A stretch of DNA of 64,000 nucleotides, from positions 992,001-1,056,000 of the forward strand of contig NZ_CP010407.1 in the NCBI RefSeq assembly GCF_000830005.1, given 5' to 3'. The notes under the pieces were generated by a model, which searched no databases, was not told the origin of the DNA, and saw nothing but the letters and a program-made list of their open reading frames with translations. This DNA is from Streptomyces vietnamensis (lineage in GTDB: Bacteria; Actinomycetota; Actinomycetes; Streptomycetales; Streptomycetaceae). Shown here piece after piece: positions 1 to 7,144 of this stretch (positions are counted from its first letter, which is position 1; each line of letters starts with the position of its first letter). A program made the translations under genes and the position numbers.

Positions 1-1
1 G

Positions 2-565
2 GACATCCTCGCCTCGGACCGTGAGCGTTCCGAGGCCGAGGAGCGGCTGCGGGCCGCCGTCGAGAACGGCCGGCTGCCGCTGACCGATCTGTCGGCACGC
101 CTCGACGAGGTGCACGCCTCCCGCACCCGCGGAGAGCTGGAGGAGGCCTGCCGCGGCCTGCCGCGCCCCGGCCCGCGCGACGCGCTCGTGGTGGACCGGC
201 CGGCGACCTCGCGCGGCTTCGTCGCGGGCGTCTTCGGCGGTTTCGAGCGCAAGGGCCTCTGGATCGTGCCGCCCCGCATGACCGTCTGGTCGATGTGGGG
301 CGGCGGCAAGCTCGACCTCTCCGAGGCGCGCTTCAGCAGTCAGGACACCGAGATCCGCGCCGTCGCCCTGTGGGGCGGCACCAAGATCGTCGTCCCGGAG
401 GACATCGAGGTGGAGGTGCGTGGCTTCGGCCTCTTCGGCGTCTTCGGCAAGCGTGCCGCCCGGCGGATCGGCAAGCCGGGCGCACCGCGCGTCGTGATCA
501 AGGGCCTGGCCCTCTTCGGCGCCGTCGTCACCCGCAGCGCCGTCGTCACCCGCGGCAAGGGGTAG
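2..565 (+). CDS. DUF1707 domain protein, 5' end outside the window
   Basis: The reading frame is open from the window edge, so the true start is missing. The visible N-terminal part (SDRERSEAEERL, then a helix rich in Arg/Glu) is the DUF1707 domain common in actinobacterial small membrane-associated or regulatory proteins. After a short linker come repeated short hydrophobic strands with Gly-rich turns (ALWGGTKIVVPEDIEVEV, GFGLFGVFGK), which resemble the C-terminal LiaF-like 'cell-wall-active antibiotic response' beta domain. No membrane segment is seen in the visible part. Function is unknown; a role in envelope-stress sensing is family-based inference only. Confidence 0.8.
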   Translation, partial: DILASDRERSEAEERLRAAVENGRLPLTDLSARLDEVHASRTRGELEEACRGLPRPGPRDALVVDRPATSRGFVAGVFGGFERKGLWIVPPRMTVWSMWGGGKLDLSEARFSSQDTEIRAVALWGGTKIVVPEDIEVEVRGFGLFGVFGKRAARRIGKPGAPRVVIKGLALFGAVVTRSAVVTRGKG

Positions 566-585
566 CGCCCCCTCAGCACACGCCC

Positions 586-2043
586 TCAGCGCACGCCCTC
601 CCAGAGGAGCCGTTGCTCCGCGCGGGGGTCGGCGACCGTCGTGGACGCGGGGGTGGTGAAGGTCATCGTCGTACGGGTCGTCCTGTCGTACGCCTCCCAG
701 CCGGGGCTGCCCGTCCTCGCGAAGGAGACCCACGCCCGGTGCACGGCGTCCGCGAGGGCCCGGGGCGGGTGGTCGCCGAGCATCGGGGCGTACGAGGGGT
801 CGTCGAGGCGGTCGAAGACGAAGGGCAGCTCCAGGGCGTGGCAGGCGCCGAGGTTCCCGTCGAACTGCGGGGAGCGCCAGGCGAATTCGTAGAGGTACGA
901 GCCCGGGACGGACTCGGCCAGGCGGATGGCGGGGATCCGGTAGAACCAGTCGGTCGCCACCGCGCCGAGGAGTTCACCCGGCGTGGCGCCCGGGCGGGCG
1001 GCGGCCCGGTAGACGGGGAGGGCTTCGGCCGGGTCGAGGCCGTAGGCCGCCGTCATGGCGTGGAGCGAGGACTCGGGGAAGACGTGCAGGCGCTCCGTCG
1101 GCACCAGGAAGAGGCGGTACTCCTCGCGGTTGCTGCCGATCAGGAGGTCGACGCCGCAGTCCGGGCCGGGGAGGGCGAGCCCCTGGTGGACCGGCTCGAA
1201 GGGCATCATGTTGAGGACCGCCTCGCCCCATCGCGCCGGGTCCGGGTCGGCGCCCACCTCCGCCCGCAACTCGGCCTGGGCCGGGAGGAGTTCCTTCAGG
1301 GGGACGGCCTCGAAGGCCTCGGGCGTCGGCTCGATCCCGAGTTTCTCCGCCAGACGGGCGGTGATCAGTTCGGCCGACGAGGGGCGCAGGAAGTGGTGGC
1401 AGGCCCCGCTCTGCAGGATCGCCCGGTGGAAGAGGCCCCGGGCCGCGTCGGTGGTCAGGAGCGCGCCGATGCTCATCGCGCCCGCCGACTCGCCGAAGAC
1501 GGTCACCCGGTCCGGATCGCCGCCGAAGGAGGCGATGTTGTCCCGGACCCAGGTCAGGGCGGCGATCTGGTCGAGCAGGCCCCGGTTGTCGGGGCGGCCC
1601 GGAAGGCGCAGGAAACCGTCCGCGCCCAGGCGGTAGTTGAGGGTGACGCAGACGACGCCGTCGCGGGCGAAGGCGCTTCCGTCGTACGCGGACGCCGAGC
1701 CCGAGCCGTTGGTGAACGCCCCTCCGTGCAGCCACACCATCACGGGGAGGCCGGCGCCCGGCTCCGGGGCCGGGGTCCAGACGTTGAGGTTCAGACAGTC
1801 GTCTCCCGGGATGTCGTGCTCCGGGATGAGGGCGTCGAAGGGCGGGGCGTAGGGGGCGTGCGGTGCCGTCGGCCCGTGGGCCGTGGCGTCGCGTACGCCC
1901 GTCCAGGGCTCGGGCGGGGCGGGCGCCCGGAAGCGTCGCGCGCCGAAGGGCGGGGCGGCGTACGGGACGCCGAGGAAGGAGGTCACGCCGTCGGGGGAGG
2001 TCCGGCCGCGGACCTCCCCCTGCCGGGTACGGCACACGGTCAT
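586..2043 (-). CDS. Carboxylesterase type B (para-nitrobenzyl esterase-like)
   Basis: A 485-residue alpha/beta hydrolase of the carboxylesterase type B family, which cleaves carboxylic esters by a Ser-His-Glu/Asp triad. The oxyanion motif HGG is near residue 106 and the nucleophile elbow GESAG puts the serine at about residue 186; the family signature DCLNLNVW is near residue 82. No signal peptide is seen, so it is probably cytoplasmic. The ATG at 2043 overlaps the TGA of the upstream hydrolase by 4 bases (ATGA), so the two are very likely translationally coupled. It is the last gene of a three-gene hydrolase operon. Substrate unknown. Confidence 0.9.
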   Translation of the reverse strand: MTVCRTRQGEVRGRTSPDGVTSFLGVPYAAPPFGARRFRAPAPPEPWTGVRDATAHGPTAPHAPYAPPFDALIPEHDIPGDDCLNLNVWTPAPEPGAGLPVMVWLHGGAFTNGSGSASAYDGSAFARDGVVCVTLNYRLGADGFLRLPGRPDNRGLLDQIAALTWVRDNIASFGGDPDRVTVFGESAGAMSIGALLTTDAARGLFHRAILQSGACHHFLRPSSAELITARLAEKLGIEPTPEAFEAVPLKELLPAQAELRAEVGADPDPARWGEAVLNMMPFEPVHQGLALPGPDCGVDLLIGSNREEYRLFLVPTERLHVFPESSLHAMTAAYGLDPAEALPVYRAAARPGATPGELLGAVATDWFYRIPAIRLAESVPGSYLYEFAWRSPQFDGNLGACHALELPFVFDRLDDPSYAPMLGDHPPRALADAVHRAWVSFARTGSPGWEAYDRTTRTTMTFTTPASTTVADPRAEQRLLWEGVR

Positions 2044-3065
2044 GCCGACAGGACCTCCAGGAGCGCCTTGCCGAACTCCTCGGGGCGTTCGAGGTGGACG
2101 GCGTGCCCGACGTCGGCCACGGCGACCTCCCGCACGCTCCCGCCGGCGGCCGCGTAGCGGTCCAGGACGTGGCGCGTCTGCGCGAGCATCGGCTGTGCCG
2201 GGGTGCCCTCCCAGCCGGGAACCGCACCGATCGCGCCCAGGTGCGCCAGGTCGAACATCGAGGTGTCCGAGACGATGATGTCGTCCTCGCCGCGTATCCA
2301 GAGCACCGGCGGCTTGGGCTCGATCACGTGCAGGTCGTCGACGCGGAAGTGGGTCGGGGCCATGCAGTTGAGCACGCCCCGGGTGCCGGGCGCGATGCCG
2401 GGCCAGGCGGTGGACGGCGTGCTGTCGCCCGGGTAGTGGTCGTCGCCGAGGCGCGTGGCGAGCATGGCCTCGACGTACGCGTCCTCGTGCTCGGTGCGGA
2501 ACGGCGGCTTGACGTAGCAGGACGTCAGGACGGAGCGCGGCGAGGCCGGGGAGCCGGCGCCGCGGTCGCCCTCGCCGAGCAGCCGGACGAAGTCCGGGTT
2601 GACCGTCCCGCCGCCCGATCCGGCCCCGTCCGGGAAGTTGAGGGTGCCGTCGACTCCGTGCGTACCGCCGAAGCCGTACGGGGAGACCGGGCTGACCAGG
2701 GTGAGGGAGCGCACGGCGGCCGGGTGGTCGCGCAGGTACTGCATGACCACGCCGCCGCCCATGGACCAGCCGACCAGGTGGGCCCGGTCGATGCCGAGGG
2801 CCGCGAGCAGCTCGGCGAGGTCGTCGGCGTAGTCCCGCAGGCCGCGCGTGGCGTCGACGGGCAGCGGGTCGGTGCCGCCGAAGCCGCGCAGGTCGACGGC
2901 GATCGGGCGGTAGGGGGCGGGCAGCGCGGCGAGGGTGGTGTGCCAGAACGCGGAGGAGGAGACGTTGCCGTGGACGAACACGACGGGCTCGCCGTCGGCC
3001 CTGGCCTCGGTGATCTGCTGGGTCAGTCTGCCGGTGGCGACACGGCGGGTGTGAAGCGTGGTCAT
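2040..3065 (-). CDS. Alpha/beta hydrolase
   Basis: A 341-residue alpha/beta-hydrolase fold enzyme. HGN near residue 32 is the oxyanion region, GWSMGG has the nucleophile Ser at about 101, and a C-terminal GHAVHL supplies the catalytic His at about 321. It has no signal peptide. It lies 15 bases downstream of the secreted lipase and overlaps the following carboxylesterase by 4 bases, so the three genes look co-transcribed. Family members include haloperoxidase-like enzymes, epoxide hydrolases and esterases; the sequence alone does not choose among these. Confidence 0.88.
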   Translation of the reverse strand: MTTLHTRRVATGRLTQQITEARADGEPVVFVHGNVSSSAFWHTTLAALPAPYRPIAVDLRGFGGTDPLPVDATRGLRDYADDLAELLAALGIDRAHLVGWSMGGGVVMQYLRDHPAAVRSLTLVSPVSPYGFGGTHGVDGTLNFPDGAGSGGGTVNPDFVRLLGEGDRGAGSPASPRSVLTSCYVKPPFRTEHEDAYVEAMLATRLGDDHYPGDSTPSTAWPGIAPGTRGVLNCMAPTHFRVDDLHVIEPKPPVLWIRGEDDIIVSDTSMFDLAHLGAIGAVPGWEGTPAQPMLAQTRHVLDRYAAAGGSVREVAVADVGHAVHLERPEEFGKALLEVLSA

Positions 3066-3080
3066 GTTCTTTCCGGTCCT

Positions 3081-4385
3081 TCAGGAGAGCCAGGTGGCGA
3101 CCTGGGCGGCGGCTGCGCTGTTCCAGCCCAGTTCGAGGTGGTTGGCGGTCGCGATGGTGGCCTTGCCGCCGACGGTGGGGATTCCGGTGGTGTCGAGCGC
3201 GCTGGAGATGAAGACGACGCCGTCGCTGGGTCCGCGGTTCTCGTTGAAGATGCCGACGATGTCGGCGGATCCGCCGGCGAGGAGGTAGGTGGTGACGGAG
3301 GCGGGCACTCCGGCGCTGTGCAGCGGGGCGATGAGCGATCCGGCGTCGATGGCGGCCTGGATGCCGCTGCCGGCGGTGTAGAAGCCCTGGCCGCCGTAGT
3401 AGGTCGTGTACCAGTCCTGGGCGGCGCCGTCGACTCCGTACACCCCGTCCCAGCGGGCGAGCATCTGGCGCTGACCGGGGTAGTTGTCCTGGCCGCCGGA
3501 GGGGGTCATGGAGAACTCGGGGTGGGCGGTGTACAGGCCGTAGCAGGTCATGTGGGAGTGCGGGGAGGGCGCGTTGATCTTGCCTCCGCACTCCGGCCAG
3601 ATGGAGAAGTCGTGGGCCCAGCCGTGGGCGTACGGGTAGTCGTAGCCGCCGTTCGGGCCGCCGAGGGTGATCAGCCGTCGTACGTCTCCGGCGTACGCCC
3701 GTCCCCAGCTCGGCTTCAGGGACGACACGTACGCGCGGGTCGACATCTCGCCCTTGCTCCAGCCGACCAGATCGACCTTGTCGACGCCCAGCTTCGCCTT
3801 GACGAGGGCGATCGCGTCGCCGACGACCTGCGCCTGCATCAGGTTGTCGCCCTGCTTGTGCGCGAAGCCGACGGCGAAGACGCGGTGGCCGCGTCCGGAG
3901 AGGTACTGCATGAGCCCGGTGGACGGACAGGAGGCGGCGCCGCAGCCGTAGCCGCCCGATTCGCCGGGGTTGGCCCAGGCGCGGTCGGCGGTGTCGTTCG
4001 CGCCGTGCACGAGGAGGACGGGCGTGGTGCGGCTGCCGGTGTTCCAGCCGGGGGCCGAGTAGAGCAGGAACCGGCCCGAGGAGGGCCGGGAGACGCCGCC
4101 GAAGTACGTGACGCGCTTGCCGTCCTGGTCGCCGCGGCCGTCCGCCGGGTAGCCCTCGGTGCGGAACCCGGTGGTCGTGTCGAGATAGCGCTCGACGCGC
4201 TCCCAGCCGTTGGTGACGGTCCCGGCTCCGTAGCTCGCCTCCAGGGTGAGGTACGAGGGGGCCGTCGCCGTCCCGCTCGCGGCGGCGGGCGACACCACCA
4301 CGGCCGCCGCGACGACCCCCACCACCGCCATGACCCGGGCGGCGCGCAGCCGCCACCGCCGCCCCGGGCTCCGTCTGTCGCTCAC
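3081..4385 (-). CDS. Secreted lipase/esterase-like alpha/beta hydrolase
   Basis: I place the start at the GTG at 4385 because GGGAGG precedes it by about six bases and the protein then begins with a basic region followed by a hydrophobic stretch and an Ala-rich cleavage region (SPAAASG), a convincing signal peptide. The mature part has an oxyanion HGAN near residue 127 and GWSKG with Ser at about 210, typical of class 2 lipases and triacylglycerol lipases of streptomycetes. Several Cys residues in the mature protein fit an exported, disulfide-bonded enzyme. It is the first gene of the hydrolase operon, so the operon combines one exported and two apparently intracellular esterases. Confidence 0.85.
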   Translation of the reverse strand: MSDRRSPGRRWRLRAARVMAVVGVVAAAVVVSPAAASGTATAPSYLTLEASYGAGTVTNGWERVERYLDTTTGFRTEGYPADGRGDQDGKRVTYFGGVSRPSSGRFLLYSAPGWNTGSRTTPVLLVHGANDTADRAWANPGESGGYGCGAASCPSTGLMQYLSGRGHRVFAVGFAHKQGDNLMQAQVVGDAIALVKAKLGVDKVDLVGWSKGEMSTRAYVSSLKPSWGRAYAGDVRRLITLGGPNGGYDYPYAHGWAHDFSIWPECGGKINAPSPHSHMTCYGLYTAHPEFSMTPSGGQDNYPGQRQMLARWDGVYGVDGAAQDWYTTYYGGQGFYTAGSGIQAAIDAGSLIAPLHSAGVPASVTTYLLAGGSADIVGIFNENRGPSDGVVFISSALDTTGIPTVGGKATIATANHLELGWNSAAAAQVATWLS

Positions 4386-4934
4386 GTTCGGCCTCCCCCG
4401 CTCGTGCGCCTTCGGCGCGTCCACCCGATGCCCGTCCCGGCACTGGATCCGCACACGGTAGGCGGACGCGCCCACCCGGGGCATAGGGGCGGGCCACACA
4501 AAGGAAGCCGTGCGCATGGTGCAGGGGGATGCATAAGCCGGGGCGAGCGGACTCGATGGCACCCTCGTCACCCGGCCCCGGTCCCGCCTGCGCCGCCCCC
4601 CTGCTTCGCACGCTGCTCGTCTCGTCACGGCGAACGCCGGGGCCACTGCCTGCGAGTGATCTCTACCGCAGGCGGCCCACGGCCCGCCCACGCACCCGGA
4701 ACGGCGTCACCGGACCGGGATCGGCTGGATGCGGGTACCGCCCGAGGTCCTGGCTCGCCGGTTCTTCAGATGGGCGATCCCGTGCTCGGCCCTGGAAGCC
4801 GGCATCGGCAAGGACCTCGACCACGGTCTGCCGGGCCCCGGGCGCCTCGGTCGCCTCGCGGCTCATCACAAGGACGAGCAGGAGGCGCAGGAACTCCTCG
4901 CTCCCCGTCGCCGACCCGGTGGTCGCGGGTGCGG
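4386..4934. other. Intergenic region, no gene recognised
   Basis: The segment between the secreted lipase and the DUF4232 lipoprotein must hold the lipase promoter. The open frames that cross it are antisense or out-of-frame extensions of flanking genes and show no recognisable domain. One minus-strand stretch near 4770-4930 has a protein-like composition, but nothing identifies it. Confidence 0.5.
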
Positions 4935-5801
4935 TCAGCCCGGTTGGACCGGTCCGATGGTCAGCGAGTGCACGGTCGGGCCCGCGCAGTGCTCGGTCTT
5001 CCACGGGACGAAGAGCGCTGCCGTCTGATCGGGCGGGTAGATCCGCAGGCCCTCGGCGGGAGAGAGCTTGCACCGCGCCGGGTCGTAGCCGCTGATGCCG
5101 TTGGCATCGCGCAGTTGGGCTTTGGCCCGTCCGCCGGGTGGAAGGGTGACGGTGGTGATCGTCCCCGGTTGGCGCACGGCGGCGTTGCCGGACTGCACGC
5201 CGTTCTGGGCCACGTAGGAGACGCCCGGGTAACCGGTCATCGTGCACGTGGCGGTGGATCTGTTGGTGAACACCAGGGTCGCGTAGATCGAACCCGCGGC
5301 GGGTTCGGGCCTGGTCAGGGCTGCCGAGAGCCGGCCGGTCGTGCACTCCCGGGACGGGCGGCCCGGCCCGGTCGACCGGGTGCTCCCGGTCGGCGACGGC
5401 GTGGCCGACGGGGAGCCGGCACCGCTGGAGGGTGCGGGCGTGGCCGACGGGGAACCGGCGGTGCCCGAAGGCGCGGGCGTGGCCGACGGGGAACCGGCGG
5501 TGCCGGAAGGTGCGGGCGTGGCCGACGGAGAGCCCGCGGTGCCGGAGGGCGCGGTCGCCGACGTGGACGGGGTCGGTGCCGGAGAGGGAGAGGACGAACA
5601 GGCCGTCATCGCCGACGATGCGATGGCAAGGACGGCGACCGGAAGCGCAGCCCTGCGCTTCCACGACCTCGGCCGCGGCGACTCCGGGGCGGCCGCGCTC
5701 CACCCCCTGCGGGCCGTCCACGACGGCTTCCCGCATCGTCCCCGCCCACGCGGGTCCGCTTCGCTCTTCCTGCCGGGCAGGCTTGAACTGGGCACGACCA
5801 T
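4935..5801 (-). CDS. DUF4232 lipoprotein with tandem Ser/Pro/Thr repeats
   Basis: The C-terminal about 140 residues (CTTGRLSAAL ... TLVFTNRS ... CTMTGYPGV ... HSLTIGPV) match the DUF4232 pattern, a cysteine-paired extracytoplasmic beta domain of unknown function found in actinobacteria. Before it lie a basic/hydrophobic segment ending in a lipobox-like Cys (MTACSSS) and a spacer of four near-identical 13-residue units PSGTAGSPSATPA, which would hold the domain away from the membrane. The start is uncertain: the ATG at 5801 leaves about 45 residues before the signal segment, longer than usual for a lipoprotein. Confidence 0.75.
   Translation of the reverse strand: MVVPSSSLPGRKSEADPRGRGRCGKPSWTARRGWSAAAPESPRPRSWKRRAALPVAVLAIASSAMTACSSSPSPAPTPSTSATAPSGTAGSPSATPAPSGTAGSPSATPAPSGTAGSPSATPAPSSGAGSPSATPSPTGSTRSTGPGRPSRECTTGRLSAALTRPEPAAGSIYATLVFTNRSTATCTMTGYPGVSYVAQNGVQSGNAAVRQPGTITTVTLPPGGRAKAQLRDANGISGYDPARCKLSPAEGLRIYPPDQTAALFVPWKTEHCAGPTVHSLTIGPVQPG
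5395..5560 (-). repeat. 39-bp coding tandem repeat in the DUF4232 gene
   Basis: Four 39-base units, three almost identical and one divergent, encode the 13-residue Pro/Ser/Thr/Ala linker of the lipoprotein. Copy number of such repeats often varies between strains. Confidence 0.8.
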
Positions 5802-6045
5802 GTCTCCACCGTACGCCCGCCCTCGTACTCAGCACCACGGTCCGGTCTCACCCGGGCGGCGTGCGCGTACGCGTCCGCACAGTCCGGCCGGAGTTGCCAC
5901 CGGCCCGGAGCGGCCGTCCGACACACCACTCCTGGAACGTACGTGCGTCAACCCAAGCACCTTGGATTCATCCCTTCCTCCCCTGTACGAGAACCGGCGC
6001 GGCTCCACCCCGGAGCCGCTGACGTCCACGTCCGACGAGGCCGTG

Positions 6046-6200
6046 ACCGTAGTCAGGCCGGCCGCCGACCTGGGCGTGACCAAGGCGGCCGACCCCACCA
6101 CCGTGACCGTCGGACAGACCGTCACCCACCGTCTGACCGTCCACAACGCCGGTCCCAGTCCCGCGACCGGTGTCACGGCCACCGTCACCGCCGTCGAAAA
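6046..6200 (+). pseudogene. DUF11 (conserved repeat domain) remnant
   Basis: In the frame that runs on into the next gene, the translation contains DLGVTKAADPTTVTVGQ and then LTVHNAGPSPATGVTATV. This is the core of the DUF11 domain, a beta-sandwich found in large exported proteins. There is no start, no signal peptide and no further domain, so it is a scrap of a lost surface-protein gene. It sits directly upstream of the HIT-like gene. Confidence 0.65.
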
Positions 6201-6411
6201 GGACCCCGGCCCGGCCGACAGCACCGACTCCGCCACCGTCTGCGTCGAACCCGCACCGGCCTGCCGCGCCCCGTGCGTACCCCGTAGCCGACCCGACGCG
6301 GAAGGAGCGGGGCCGGGTCCCCATCAGGTGCCGGAGCCGTTGGAGTCGGCTCCGGCCGCCGGAGCAACCGTGAGCACACCGACGGCCGCCGCTCGAACTA
6401 GTCTTCGCACC

Positions 6412-7038
6412 ATGGCTTTGCGACCTGATGAGTTCTACGACCACGCGCTCGCGGCTTCGGACGCCGAGCGCCGGCTTCCGCTGGCGCGGATGACCGGCTG
6501 GGACATCAGCCCGTTCGAGGAGGACGGACTGCGGGTCTCGCCCTTGCGGCCTCCCGTCCTGCCCGAGCCGGCGCGGCACGGCGAGGATCCGTCCGATTGC
6601 GATTCCTGCCGCCGGCGCGGTGAGGGGATCTGGTTCAACGACAACTGGCGGCTGACGCGGATCACGGGCGTCGGGGTGCCGCTGGTGCTCATGCTGCATC
6701 CGCTCGACCACCATGACATGGCCGACCTGCCCGACGAGCTGGCGGCCGAGCTGGGCGTACTGACCACGCACATCGTCCGTCACGTGCAGGCTCTGGAGCA
6801 CATCTCGCGCGCTCACGTGTACCGGATCGGGGACGGCGGGGCGCACCTGCACATCTGGTTCTTCGCCCGACCGGCGGGGCAGGCCCAGCTGTACGGTTCG
6901 TGGTTGCCGGTGTGGGACGACCTGTTGCCGGAGTATCCGGCGGACGTCGCGGAGGCGGACGCGGCGCTCGTCGCGGACGCGCTGGTCGCCTCCGCGGGAG
7001 GGCGCCGTCGGGCCGACGCGGAGGCGTCCGGCGGCTGA
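6412..7038 (+). CDS. HIT-like nucleotide-binding protein
   Basis: A 208-residue protein. A CDSC pair (residues 63-66) resembles the zinc-binding CxxC found in GalT/HIT-fold proteins, and GAHLHIWFFAR (histidines at about 145 and 147) resembles the histidine-triad active strand HxHxxxx, with a large residue where the third His would usually be. This places it in the HIT/GalT superfamily, whose members hydrolyse or transfer nucleotides, but the incomplete triad leaves the activity open. The frame extends upstream through the DUF11 remnant; I start at the ATG at 6412 because homology-like sequence begins there. Confidence 0.7.
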   Translation: MALRPDEFYDHALAASDAERRLPLARMTGWDISPFEEDGLRVSPLRPPVLPEPARHGEDPSDCDSCRRRGEGIWFNDNWRLTRITGVGVPLVLMLHPLDHHDMADLPDELAAELGVLTTHIVRHVQALEHISRAHVYRIGDGGAHLHIWFFARPAGQAQLYGSWLPVWDDLLPEYPADVAEADAALVADALVASAGGRRRADAEASGG

Positions 7039-7144
7039 TCCCCGCGGCCGGCCTCCTCCCGCATGGTGTTTTCCTTCCGCCCCGTTGATCATGGGCCGAC
7101 AGGCATCGGCCGGCGCACCGGCCCTGCGCGAGGGGGGAACGCAC

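Noticed and set aside
586..4611. A single 1341-codon minus-strand frame
   Set aside because: Only its last 485 codons make a real protein (the carboxylesterase); the rest is out of frame with the two hydrolase genes that lie there.
295..5786. Very long open frames opposite the esterase operon and beyond (for example 1863-5786 on the plus strand)
   Set aside because: They are antisense to genes with clear catalytic motifs, have Arg/Gly/Val-rich translations without domains, and are an expected effect of very high GC content.
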